Shown here piece after piece: positions 49,219 to 57,518 of a stretch of DNA of 64,000 bases. Each line of letters starts with the position of its first letter. Positions within the stretch are counted from its first letter, which is position 1. Source of the stretch: Bifidobacterium crudilactis (GTDB taxonomy: Bacteria > Actinomycetota > Actinomycetes > Actinomycetales > Bifidobacteriaceae). The stretch covers positions 432,634-496,633 of the forward strand of contig NZ_JHAL01000002.1 of assembly GCF_000738005.1 (NCBI RefSeq), given 5' to 3'. The notes under the pieces were generated by a model. The model had not been told where the DNA came from, did not search any database, and saw only the letters and a program-made list of their open reading frames with translations. The position numbers and the translations under genes are program-made.

Positions 49219-50046
49219 ATGGAATTACGTGAACTGACCACCAGAGTCGCGCAAGTAGCGATTCAGGCGGGTTCACATGCCTTGCAGGACCAGGTGAATC
49301 CGCATGATCTCAGGGCCTTGCACCCCCAACAGGAGCGGCAGTACACCTCTGAGGTGGATGACCGTCTGCTGCGGTACTGCCGTGAGAGAATAGCCCAGAT
49401 AGAGCCTTTCGACGGGTTCTGGGAGGACGAGGGCAGCGATCGGGAGATCGGCAAACGATATTGGTGCGTAGGGCATATCGATGGAGTCATCAACTACGTG
49501 AGAAATATGGCCGAATGGTCGATTACCATCTCGCTCTTTGAAATCGGCGAGGATGGCGAGGCCGAACCGGTTCTCGGCATCGTGCATGCCCCGGCTCTGG
49601 GGGCGACCTATCTGGCGGCGAAGGGCCAGGGGGCCATACGCATACGGCGAACTCCCAACGGTGAGAAACGCGAAAAGGTCATGCCTTCCACCACGACCTC
49701 CCTGAACGGCTCGGTCGTGAGTTTCGGCATGTCGTATTTCCCTAAGGAGTCCAAGCGGGCACTGCGTACCGCCGGTTCCCTCGCGGGCAAACCCGCTGAC
49801 ATCAAACGTATCGGTCCGACGTCCTTGGACCTTTGCAAGGTCGCTGACGGCACGTATGACGCCTATTTCGAGCCGACCCTGCACTCCTGGGACATTCCGG
49901 CCGTTTCGGCGGCCATGGTTGTCGTCTGCGAGGCCCAGGGGCAGATCGAGCAGTGGAACGGGGACAGATTGCATTGGGACCGCAACAACGATGTGGTCGC
50001 TTCCAATGGATTGATTATCGAGGATCTACGACAGTACTTGCTGTAG
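49219..50046 (+). CDS. Inositol monophosphatase-family protein with altered metal site
   Basis: The 275-residue protein folds like IMPase/HisN/CysQ phosphatases: FWEDEG (Glu 69 to Glu 71), SLDLCKVADGTYDAYFE, and HSWDIPAVSAA (Asp 225). The hallmark DPIDGT motif reads GHIDGV (residues 85-90): the first metal-binding Asp is Gly 85 and the Thr is Val 90. With part of its metal site gone it may be inactive or use one metal. GGGGGAGTGAAC precedes the ATG. It sits between dop and pup, an unexplained place that suggests a link to pupylation or just shared transcription. Confidence 0.8.
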   Translation: MELRELTTRVAQVAIQAGSHALQDQVNPHDLRALHPQQERQYTSEVDDRLLRYCRERIAQIEPFDGFWEDEGSDREIGKRYWCVGHIDGVINYVRNMAEWSITISLFEIGEDGEAEPVLGIVHAPALGATYLAAKGQGAIRIRRTPNGEKREKVMPSTTTSLNGSVVSFGMSYFPKESKRALRTAGSLAGKPADIKRIGPTSLDLCKVADGTYDAYFEPTLHSWDIPAVSAAMVVVCEAQGQIEQWNGDRLHWDRNNDVVASNGLIIEDLRQYLL

Positions 50047-50066
50047 AAGTACGGGGATGAGGCAAC

Positions 50067-50252
50067 ATGCCACAGGAACAGGTGCAGCGCAACGCACAGC
50101 AGCAGCCGGAGCAGAACGATGAGACGGTTCTGACGACCCGAGACCAGTCGCAGGTACAGGACCTCGATGCCGTGCTTGACGACATCGAGTCCACCCTGGA
50201 GGGCAACGCCGAGGAGTATGTCAACAGCTTCGTGCAGAAGGGTGGGCAGTGA
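50067..50252 (+). CDS. pup: Prokaryotic ubiquitin-like protein Pup
   Basis: The 61-residue, acidic, mostly disordered protein is attached through its C-terminus to lysines of target proteins. The tail EEYVNSFVQKGGQ has the conserved GG followed by Gln, so deamidation by Dop is required before ligation by PafA. The helix-forming part that binds the ATPase is LDAVLDDIESTLEGNAEEYV (about 34-53). GATGAGG precedes the ATG. The TGA overlaps the pafA start. Confidence 0.96.
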   Translation: MPQEQVQRNAQQQPEQNDETVLTTRDQSQVQDLDAVLDDIESTLEGNAEEYVNSFVQKGGQ

Positions 50253-51754
50253 TGCCGCAATTGCGCGGATCCGATCATCAATCGCGGTCCGACGAATTCG
50301 TCGGCGGCATTCGCGGCCCTGAATTCTCAAGAATCTTCGGTATCGAAACCGAATACGGAGTAAGCGTTACGGAAAACACCCGACCGGTCGAGACCGGTCA
50401 GGTGGCGATGATGATGTTCCAACCGGTGGTCACTCGATCGCGCTCGACGAATACCTATCTCGGCAATGGTGCGAGATTGTATCTGGATGTCGGCTCCCAT
50501 CCGGAATACGCCACTGCGGAAACGCTCACACCGCTGGCGGCGCTCGCGCAGGATCTTGCGGGTGAACATATCATGCGCCGTCTCGCGCTGGACGCGCAAC
50601 GGCAGCTGCGGGAGCACTACGGCGAGGCCGCGAAGATTCACGTTTTCAAGAACAACACCGATTCGTCGGGTCATTCCTTCGGCTGTCATGAAAACTATCT
50701 GTTACGACGCTTTGTTTCCCTGAGAACGATAGAACGCGAACTGATTCCATTCCTGGTGACCAGGCAACTGTTCAGCGGGGCAGGAATGCTGGGGCCGGAG
50801 GGTTTCGAGATGTCGCAGCGGGCGCGATTCCTCGACGATGCCGTCTCCAGCGCCACCACACGCGCACGGCCTATGGTCAACACACGCGACGAGCCTCATG
50901 CGAATCCGGACCAGTACCGCAGACTTCATGTGATCGTGGGGGACTCCAACCGGTCGCAGACAGCCACGTGGATGAAGCTGGCGACAACGCATCTGGTGCT
51001 TTCCGCCATCGAGGAGAGCGTGGCGCAGGATGAGGCGTCACCTTTCGAATCATGCGTCCTGCAGGACCCGGGTCTCGCTATCAGCCAGGTCAGCAAGGAC
51101 ATCAGTGGCAAGGCGACCATACGGTTATCCGAAGAGACGACTCGGGGCGGCGGCACGACATGTGCGCTGGACGTTCAACGTTGCTATCTGCAAGTGGCGC
51201 AATCCTTTGTGTCGCGCCATGCAGACACCATCGACGACATCCTTCCGGACGCCGCGCAGGTCCTGGAACTCTGGGAGAACGCCCTGGACGCAATCGATTC
51301 CCACCGTTGGCGGGATCTGGCGTCCTGGGTGGATTGGGCGGCCAAACTGGCTTTGTTCCGGCGTATCGAGAGCAGATACTCGGCTGATGAGGATTATGCA
51401 CGACGCCGCTCGCAGCAGATTGATTTCGAATATCATGACATCGTCAACGGCGTCACCTATCCGTCATTGCTGCATCATGGGGCCATGAGGACATTGCTCG
51501 ACGAGGATGCCGTCAGAAAGGCGGTAGATACGCCACCTGCCGATACTCGTGCCGCGTTGCGAGGCGCCTTCGTTGACAAGGCCTTGCGCAGTGACTCCCT
51601 ATGGGCATGCGACTGGACCCACATTTCGCTGTCCTCGTCCAACAGAGTCGAGGCGGAGTTGATCGACCCCTTCGATGCACGTCCCACTGCCGAGTATCTC
51701 GCGGTGATGAAGGCGTTGGACAGGCCAGGGGTGGGGCTTTCCTACAACGCATAA
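50252..51754 (+). CDS. pafA: Pup--protein ligase PafA
   Basis: The 500-residue enzyme ligates the deamidated Pup C-terminus to substrate lysines using ATP. RIFGIETEYGVS (about 28-39) begins the core; LDVGSHPEYATAE (about 78-90) has the catalytic Asp (Asp 79); NNTDSSGHSFGCHENYLL follows. The C-terminal small domain (TPPADTRAALRG) is present. Translation is coupled to pup by a TGATG overlap. Directly before it there are no prcB or prcA genes, unlike mycobacteria. A bidirectional terminator follows. Confidence 0.94.
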   Translation: MPQLRGSDHQSRSDEFVGGIRGPEFSRIFGIETEYGVSVTENTRPVETGQVAMMMFQPVVTRSRSTNTYLGNGARLYLDVGSHPEYATAETLTPLAALAQDLAGEHIMRRLALDAQRQLREHYGEAAKIHVFKNNTDSSGHSFGCHENYLLRRFVSLRTIERELIPFLVTRQLFSGAGMLGPEGFEMSQRARFLDDAVSSATTRARPMVNTRDEPHANPDQYRRLHVIVGDSNRSQTATWMKLATTHLVLSAIEESVAQDEASPFESCVLQDPGLAISQVSKDISGKATIRLSEETTRGGGTTCALDVQRCYLQVAQSFVSRHADTIDDILPDAAQVLELWENALDAIDSHRWRDLASWVDWAAKLALFRRIESRYSADEDYARRRSQQIDFEYHDIVNGVTYPSLLHHGAMRTLLDEDAVRKAVDTPPADTRAALRGAFVDKALRSDSLWACDWTHISLSSSNRVEAELIDPFDARPTAEYLAVMKALDRPGVGLSYNA

Positions 51755-51760
51755 CAAAGA

Positions 51761-51789
51761 ACCCCGATTCACGCCTGTGTAATCGGGGT
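51761..51789. terminator. Bidirectional terminator pafA / hup
   Basis: ACCCCGATT (51761-51769) and AATCGGGGT (51781-51789) form a perfect 9-bp stem with an 11-nt loop, between the convergent pafA and hup genes. AACAAAGA on its left gives a T-rich tail on the minus strand. Confidence 0.8.
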
Positions 51790-51819
51790 CCGCGTTTGCT
51801 CGATGAGGAGCGAAGTGCA

Positions 51820-52101
51820 CTACTTGACGACAGCCTTCTTCAGCAGCGAGCCAGCGGTGATACGTACGCCGTAGCTTGCCGGAATCTTGATGGTCTCGCC
51901 GGTACGCGGATTGCGGCCCGTACGTGCGGCACGCTTCACGCGCTCCGCGGAGAACAGACCAGTCAGCTTCAGACCTTCGCCTGAAGTCAGGGACTCAACG
52001 AAGACGTCCTGGAAAGCGTTGACTGCAGCTTCTGCCTGAGCCTTGGTCAGGTTTGACTTCTGTGCGATCTTTGAAACGAGATCAGACTTGTTGTATGCCA
52101 T
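51820..52101 (-). CDS. hup: DNA-binding protein HU
   Basis: The 93-residue protein begins MAYNKSDLVSKIAQKSNLTK and has the beta-arm signature GRNPRTGETIKIPAS (about 62-76), so it bends and compacts DNA as a homodimer. No Lys/Ala-rich tail is present, unlike mycobacterial HupB; the separate Lys/Ser-rich protein at 6087 may supply such a domain. The start at 52101 follows AGAAGGATGC; a longer frame to 52146 is not supported. Confidence 0.95.
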   Translation of the reverse strand: MAYNKSDLVSKIAQKSNLTKAQAEAAVNAFQDVFVESLTSGEGLKLTGLFSAERVKRAARTGRNPRTGETIKIPASYGVRITAGSLLKKAVVK

Positions 52102-52548
52102 AAAGCATCCTTCTGTCGGGGGTCCCCTTCCTTGCCGGAAACCCAACGGTCAATCCGATACTAGCGCAGATTGGCTGAAAGCGCTGTATTCATCAGGGTT
52201 TTCACGGGTTTTTTGATATCCGGGTTGTTCTGTGCTCGTTGCGGTGAGAAATTGTGAAATGTCTCTTTTCACTACGTGTGTGAGCGCCACCTCGGCATGC
52301 CTCGTCACTGTTCCCCTCAATCCGGTAACGGGCATTGTTGCCCTCGTGCTGCTGGGCATAGGCGCTCAGCTTCTCGTGTTCATTGTCCGTCCGGATATTC
52401 TTCGCGAACGCGTCCGGCGCGAGACGACACTCATCTGGATTCTACTGCCCGAGTGCCAAGACGCTCGATCATTGGTAGTTGCCTGTCAAGGAGCCTGTGT
52501 TCTGCAACGATTATCTGGCATAGCGCGGAGCACTTGTCATGCCGGTAC
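52102..52548. other. Region between hup and the antitoxin gene
   Basis: The left 60 bases are the hup promoter side. From 52259 a weak reading frame runs rightwards (listed separately). No repeat or RNA gene is recognised. Confidence 0.5.
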
Positions 52549-52660
52549 TTATGCCTCTGCAATACCGGTATGGTGGCGGTGGAGGTATTCGCTGACCGCG
52601 AGCCGGATGACCTCGCTCGCCGTGGTCCGCTCATCTCGGGCATACTCGTCAAGCTCGTAG
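52259..52660 (+). CDS. Doubtful membrane-protein frame or gene remnant
   Basis: The frame from ATG 52259 begins MSLFTTCVSATSACLVTVPL and has a plausible membrane helix, GIVALVLLGIGAQLLVFIV, followed by RPDILRERVRRE. The first 60 residues have codon use like the neighbours, while the rest looks random and overlaps the antitoxin gene on the other strand. It may be the degraded end of a former gene. I would not rely on it. Confidence 0.2.
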   Translation: MSLFTTCVSATSACLVTVPLNPVTGIVALVLLGIGAQLLVFIVRPDILRERVRRETTLIWILLPECQDARSLVVACQGACVLQRLSGIARSTCHAGTYASAIPVWWRWRYSLTASRMTSLAVVRSSRAYSSSS

Positions 52661-52875
52661 TTCAACGCGCGCGGCAGGCGTACCTGACGTCTTGGGCTGC
52701 TGCCATCCCCGGTCGCCTGACGGTGTCCGAGTGAGGGGCGGCCCGCCATCCGCAACGTCTGCTCCGCCGCCTGGTCAGCCGCGTCTGTGGTGAGTGCGAC
52801 ACCGGAATCGACCGGCCCGTCGGACTTCGCCCATTCGGTCAGCTCCTTCAAATCCTGCTTCGTGAGCTTGCTCAT
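52549..52875 (-). CDS. Ribbon-helix-helix antitoxin
   Basis: The 108-residue protein ends in a ribbon-helix-helix DNA-binding domain: RRQVRLPRALNYELDEYARDERTTASEVIRLAVSEYLHRH, in which VRL is the strand and the rest two helices (about residues 62-101). The N-terminal half is acidic and probably binds the toxin. GGAAGGGGAAGAACG precedes the ATG. It overlaps the upstream toxin gene by 4 bases, so the order is toxin then antitoxin. It likely represses its own promoter at the palindrome at 53151. Confidence 0.75.
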   Translation of the reverse strand: MSKLTKQDLKELTEWAKSDGPVDSGVALTTDAADQAAEQTLRMAGRPSLGHRQATGDGSSPRRQVRLPRALNYELDEYARDERTTASEVIRLAVSEYLHRHHTGIAEA

Positions 52876-53144
52876 CGTTCTTCCCCTTCCATAATCCAAC
52901 TGAACTTGCCCCGTAACTGCATGCAATGGAACACCACCACGTCACGCGGTGGGTCGATATACGTCATCACCTCGATAAGGCGTCCGTCACAAGCAGGGCC
53001 TATCCATAACGTGGGGTCCGCCTTCATGACGGTTCGAGAACTGTCGAACTGCTTCTTCACCAGACGCTTGTAGGTCATGGCGTGAATCACGTCATCCTCG
53101 GTAAACCCGTGCTTACCGGCGCTCTCCAAGAATACGATGGCCAT
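52872..53144 (-). CDS. Putative toxin partner of RHH antitoxin
   Basis: The 90-residue protein belongs to a small actinobacterial group seen next to ribbon-helix-helix genes: AGKHGFTEDDVIHAM (residues 9-23), LWIGPACDGRLIEVMTYI and DVVVFHCMQLRGKF. The pattern of short beta strands resembles RelE/BrnT-like RNA toxins, but no active site is proven. Its message would start almost at the ATG, since the operator and -10 lie directly before it. The assignment as toxin is mainly by context. Confidence 0.65.
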   Translation of the reverse strand: MAIVFLESAGKHGFTEDDVIHAMTYKRLVKKQFDSSRTVMKADPTLWIGPACDGRLIEVMTYIDPPRDVVVFHCMQLRGKFSWIMEGEER

Positions 53145-53150
53145 AGTTAA

Positions 53151-53165
53151 TATTGTACTACAATA
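53151..53165 (-). promoter_or_regulatory. Palindromic operator/promoter of the toxin-antitoxin pair
   Basis: TATTGTA-C-TACAATA is a perfect 15-bp palindrome, 6 bp before the toxin start. On the minus strand it contains TACAAT, a five-of-six -10 match. An RHH antitoxin dimer bound here would block RNA polymerase, giving autoregulation. Confidence 0.65.
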
Positions 53166-53364
53166 CTAAGGTCCGAGGAAAATATATGTGCACTCATCCC
53201 TGAAGAGAGTCGAGATACTAGACATTGGTTGATGTGAGCCTAAAACACTGCAATGTGTGCGCGAAAGCATGTGAAGTCCGATCATTTTGGCCGTCTTTAC
53301 ATGCCGCCTTGCACAGTTTCGGGGGTGGAGCCGTTTAACTAAGGGGAATCGCACCTGAGCACTG

Positions 53365-55956
53365 TCACACGAGATTATGCGCGTTCAGCCACTTCATGGC
53401 CAACGCTCCCAACGGGATTCTGAGCCAGTAGGTGGCGACTCTGAATAGCAAGGTCGCCGACAACGCCACCGCAGTAGGAACGCCCAGTCCGGAGAAGCCG
53501 AAGGTCAGCGCCGCTTCCACCGCACCAAGTCCACCCGGGGTGGGGACGGCCGAGCCCAAGGTATTCGCCAGCATGAAGATGAAGGTCGTTTCCAGAACGT
53601 TCGTCGGATACCCGAAGGCCTTCAATGCCGCCCAGAAACTCAGACCGAAGGCCAGACTCTGCACAAGTGCGCCCAAAGCGCTGAACAGGAGTTGTTTGGG
53701 TTGGGTGAGCACATCGAGAAGCTGACGCGCATAGCTGGTGACGATTGGCAGCAGCTTGTCGATCAGCAGTTTCCTCACAGGAGTGATAGCCATGGACAGG
53801 GAGGCGAGAATCGCCACCACGCCCAGCACGATCACCAAGGTGTTCGTGGGAATCATGCCGGAGAAGGAATTGCGCCCAGTGAACACCCCGATAAGGATCA
53901 GCAGCAGGAAGGTGGTCAGGAATTGGACGGCGATTACTGCACTCATGACGGCGGTCGCGACGGTGCTGCGGTATCCGCTTTTGCGTAGGAATTGAAGATT
54001 CACGAATGCCGGTCCCACACCCGCCGGCATGGATACCGCGGTGAAGCTTGCCGCAACCTGAGACATGAAGATTCCCAAGTAATTGCGTCTGTCGGCATCC
54101 ATGAACGCACCCAGGCTGATACCGCTGCCAATCCAAGCGAACACGCCGAACACGAAGCAGAGCACGGCCATCCAGGGCTCGGCGTGGCCGATGGCGTAGA
54201 TGACCTGTTGCAGATTGAGCTGGGTGAGCACCACCGCGACCGCGACGACGAGCAGCACCAAAGCCAGGAAGGAACGAAGATTGAACCGCGACAGGGTTAC
54301 GGGTTCCAGCGCTTCGCCCGCCTCCTCGGAGGTCAATGCTCTGAGGTCGTTGCGCAACTCTCCGAGCAGCCGCTTGTCCCACCCGGGAAGGGCCTTTGTG
54401 GCGGCGGGAACGGCGACCTTCTGGAGGAAGGGGATCAGGCCTATTAGCAGGTCGTCACCCCAGACATCTCTGGTCACCTCGACCGCACGCTCTTTGCCGA
54501 CAGTACATGCCAGCATGGTCAGCAGCTGGACTCTGTCGATTGAGGAGTTGGCGCTGGAACTCGCGAAATCACCGTTCTGCCATCCCGCTATGAAGCAGTG
54601 ACCTTCAGCGTCCTTGGCGATGGAGTCCGGTGTGATGCCGCGATTGGTGAAGCCATGCCCGATGGCCTTGTCGAGATAGCGGCACAATTCACGCAGGTCG
54701 TCATCGCTCAGCGATGCCACGTCGGTCGAATGTAGTCCTGAATCGGATTCCAGAACGAATAGAGAGGATTCCCCGCTTTCGGCTACTCCATAAGGTCTGA
54801 CGGTGGTCAGCCCCAGATTGCGCAGGCCCAGAAGCATGGCGAAATGGTGTTGCGTGGTGTCTCTGACCGAACGGTCACGACGCATGGATACACCTGAGAA
54901 TTTGAGCCATTGCCAGAGTTGAATCAGATATCCCGCAGTGTATTTCTGGGCGTCGAGCACTGAAACCGTGTATCGGGTCCCTGCAACGTCCTCGACCTCG
55001 TATAAGCGTGAACCGTCAACAAGGTCATCGCTTAGCGAAGCCTCGTTTCCGAAAGGATTGGGGGAGCTGGGTATATCCACGGCACGCAATGAATGAACCG
55101 TGATGCCGATGGATTTCAGTGATTGAACGATGGACGGTCCCCATGCGCCCTTGCTTTGCGTTCCGGCGAGATAGCGTATGCCAAGACCGATTATCCGGCC
55201 GATGCAGAAGGACAACAGCACTCCGCTGATGGCATTCGCGGATAGGGCCACCACGATAATCGCCGTGGCATAGAGGATGTTCCAGCCCCATTTCACGCTC
55301 GCCCTCAGCCGGCGTGGACCTGCTGCGCTCAGGAAGGCTCCGATACCGGCGTAGATATCCGGCAGCAGGGAAGCTCCGGTGAGTACCACCGAGGGGCTGA
55401 GCGCACTGATGATCGTCTGGTTCTCCGTGTGGACGATAATCGTCGAAATCGCCCACACCGCGCCATATCCGCAGAACAAGGCCACCGAAGAGGTGATGGC
55501 CTGAAGGAATTCACGGGTGAACAACAGGTGGAAAAGCACTATCAGCACGACGACGATGGTGGTGAATTGCTGCAACAGGGAGGTCGGCAGGTCATACAGC
55601 CAATCCAGTGCCTGACTGGCGGTATGAACGTCATACTCGATGCCTTGTGTGACGCCTCGGAGATAGACGGCAATCAGCACGATGAGGATTCCCGCAATCA
55701 GCGTACCGACGGTCCTTACCAGATCGCCCAGGTCCCGGACTCGTTGCGGCGGCGTGTCATCGATAAGGGATTGCGATGAAGCATCCACAGGCCCGTCTGG
55801 TGAACCGGCCGCTTCTGTGTTCCGCATGCGGTCAGGCGCATCTGTTGGCTCCTTCGAAGCCAAGTCGCTCGTGGGCAGTGCTTCCCGCTCCTTGTCAGCA
55901 TCGCCGGAAGTCCTCTCATCGGCAGATGCGTCCCCAACCTTGGTATGTGTGTTCAT
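53365..55956 (-). CDS. Flippase-like (LPG_synthase_TM) protein with kinase-like middle domain
   Basis: The 863-residue protein has an acidic cytoplasmic start (1-75) and about six or seven helices (75-290). A soluble domain resembling a degenerate protein/sugar kinase follows (about 295-530; HGFTNRGITPDSIAKDAEGH occupies the catalytic loop). It ends with an eight-helix LPG_synthase_TM/UPF0104 domain (about 560-855) with AGVGPAFVNLQFLRKSGY and PTPGGLGAVEAAL. Such domains are related to the MprF flippase. The kinase loop lacks the HRD Asp and DFG, so it is probably a pseudokinase. It lies 26 bp after purB. Confidence 0.85.
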   Translation of the reverse strand: MNTHTKVGDASADERTSGDADKEREALPTSDLASKEPTDAPDRMRNTEAAGSPDGPVDASSQSLIDDTPPQRVRDLGDLVRTVGTLIAGILIVLIAVYLRGVTQGIEYDVHTASQALDWLYDLPTSLLQQFTTIVVVLIVLFHLLFTREFLQAITSSVALFCGYGAVWAISTIIVHTENQTIISALSPSVVLTGASLLPDIYAGIGAFLSAAGPRRLRASVKWGWNILYATAIIVVALSANAISGVLLSFCIGRIIGLGIRYLAGTQSKGAWGPSIVQSLKSIGITVHSLRAVDIPSSPNPFGNEASLSDDLVDGSRLYEVEDVAGTRYTVSVLDAQKYTAGYLIQLWQWLKFSGVSMRRDRSVRDTTQHHFAMLLGLRNLGLTTVRPYGVAESGESSLFVLESDSGLHSTDVASLSDDDLRELCRYLDKAIGHGFTNRGITPDSIAKDAEGHCFIAGWQNGDFASSSANSSIDRVQLLTMLACTVGKERAVEVTRDVWGDDLLIGLIPFLQKVAVPAATKALPGWDKRLLGELRNDLRALTSEEAGEALEPVTLSRFNLRSFLALVLLVVAVAVVLTQLNLQQVIYAIGHAEPWMAVLCFVFGVFAWIGSGISLGAFMDADRRNYLGIFMSQVAASFTAVSMPAGVGPAFVNLQFLRKSGYRSTVATAVMSAVIAVQFLTTFLLLILIGVFTGRNSFSGMIPTNTLVIVLGVVAILASLSMAITPVRKLLIDKLLPIVTSYARQLLDVLTQPKQLLFSALGALVQSLAFGLSFWAALKAFGYPTNVLETTFIFMLANTLGSAVPTPGGLGAVEAALTFGFSGLGVPTAVALSATLLFRVATYWLRIPLGALAMKWLNAHNLV

Positions 55957-55982
55957 GCGTGTCTCTGTTTCGTTCGGAGCAC

Positions 55983-57467
55983 TCAGCGTCTGGCGTAGTC
56001 CACCAGGCCGCCCGCAATTCCCGTGTATCCGGCTGGCGTGAGATTCCTCAGACGTTGCGCGGTGTCGGGATCGTAATTCAGCGAGTCGATGAAGGACTGC
56101 ACATCCTGTTGGCTGATGTGATGGCCACGCATGAGTTCCTTGACCTGTTCATAGGGATTGTCCATCCCGTCTTTGCCAAGGAGCGCCTCGGCCCTCATGG
56201 CGGTCTGGATGGGCTCGCCGAGCACTTCCCAGTTGCCGTTCAGTTCCTTCTCGATGACTGCGGTGTTCGGATGGATGGCCTGCAGGCCTCCGAGAAGGTT
56301 GTTCAGTGCGAGCACACCATATCCCAATGCGGAACCGACATTGCGTTGCGTGGTGGAATCGGTGAGGTCCCTCTGCCAGCGTGATTCCACAAGTGTTGCT
56401 GCGAGCGTATCGAGCATCGAGCAGGAAATCTCGAGATTCGCCTCGGCGTTCTCGAAACGGATCGGATTGACCTTGTGCGGCATCGTGCTCGAGCCGGTGG
56501 CGCCTTTGACGGGCTCCTGTGCGAAGACTCCGCGTGAGATGTACATCCAGACATCCACGGCCAGATTGTGAAGGATGCGATTCACATGGGAGATGGTCGA
56601 ATAGCACTCCGCCTGCCAGTCGTGTGACTCTATCTGCGTGGTCAGAGGATTCCAGCTCAGCCCCATGCGATGTTCGACGAATTCGCGTGACACGGCAAGC
56701 CAGTCGACGTCTGGGCAGGCGGCTAGATGCGCGCCGAAGGTCCCCGTGGCGCCGTTGATTTTGCCGAGGTATTCCTGCTGTGACAGGTGTTTGAGCTGCC
56801 TGTTGAGCCTATACACATAGACGGCGAGTTCCTTGCCCAATGTGGTTGGTGTGGCGGGCTGCCCGTGGGTCAGACTCAGCATCGACAGATCACGGTATTG
56901 CTCCGCCTTGTCGGTCAGCAGGTCGACGATGCTCTGCACGCCGGGCGTCCATACCAGTTCGACGGCGTTCTTGATGCATCGCGCATAGGAAAGATTGTTG
57001 ATGTCCTCACTGGTGCAGGCGAAATGCACCAGAGGCTTGAGCCGGGCAAGCTCCGTCTGCTCACCGAGGACCTCGGCGGCCATGTCGAGTCTGCGATCAA
57101 TGTAATATTCGACCGCCTTCACGTCGTGATGCGTGGTGGCCTCTATCAGGGCGAGCTCTTCAATGCCTTCAGCGCCGAAATCCTCGGGGATGGCACGCAG
57201 ATACGAGATTTCTTCGGGTGTGAAGGGTTGCACCCCGCCGAGCAGGGAAGCGGCATGCCCGCCTTGGGGAATGACGGTCGTCTCGTCTGCTGAATCGTTG
57301 CCGTCCATGCCGTTGGCGAGCAGAATCATCCATTCGACTTCAACGCGCATCCGCTCCCTGTTCAACGCGGGTTCGCTGAGATATTCGACCAGTGGAGCGG
57401 TCTGTGAGTGGTATCGCCCATCAAGAGGGCTCAGTGCGATTGCTGGGCTGATATCAGTGATCTTCAT
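55983..57467 (-). CDS. purB: Adenylosuccinate lyase
   Basis: The 494-residue enzyme acts twice in purine synthesis (SAICAR to AICAR, adenylosuccinate to AMP). It is of the E. coli PurB type: ISPAIALSPLDGRYHSQTAP at the start, FACTSEDINNLSYA, the catalytic His region LTHGQPATPTTLGKE (about 191-205), and the fumarase-superfamily signature GSSTMPHKVNPIRFEN (about 325). No good ribosome binding site is visible before the ATG. It lies 51 bp after the lipase-like gene and before the flippase-like gene, all one strand. Confidence 0.95.
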   Translation of the reverse strand: MKITDISPAIALSPLDGRYHSQTAPLVEYLSEPALNRERMRVEVEWMILLANGMDGNDSADETTVIPQGGHAASLLGGVQPFTPEEISYLRAIPEDFGAEGIEELALIEATTHHDVKAVEYYIDRRLDMAAEVLGEQTELARLKPLVHFACTSEDINNLSYARCIKNAVELVWTPGVQSIVDLLTDKAEQYRDLSMLSLTHGQPATPTTLGKELAVYVYRLNRQLKHLSQQEYLGKINGATGTFGAHLAACPDVDWLAVSREFVEHRMGLSWNPLTTQIESHDWQAECYSTISHVNRILHNLAVDVWMYISRGVFAQEPVKGATGSSTMPHKVNPIRFENAEANLEISCSMLDTLAATLVESRWQRDLTDSTTQRNVGSALGYGVLALNNLLGGLQAIHPNTAVIEKELNGNWEVLGEPIQTAMRAEALLGKDGMDNPYEQVKELMRGHHISQQDVQSFIDSLNYDPDTAQRLRNLTPAGYTGIAGGLVDYARR

Positions 57468-57518
57468 GCCACAAAGACTACTCGGAGCCGTAAACGTGAG
57501 ACATGGGCACTGCAGTCC

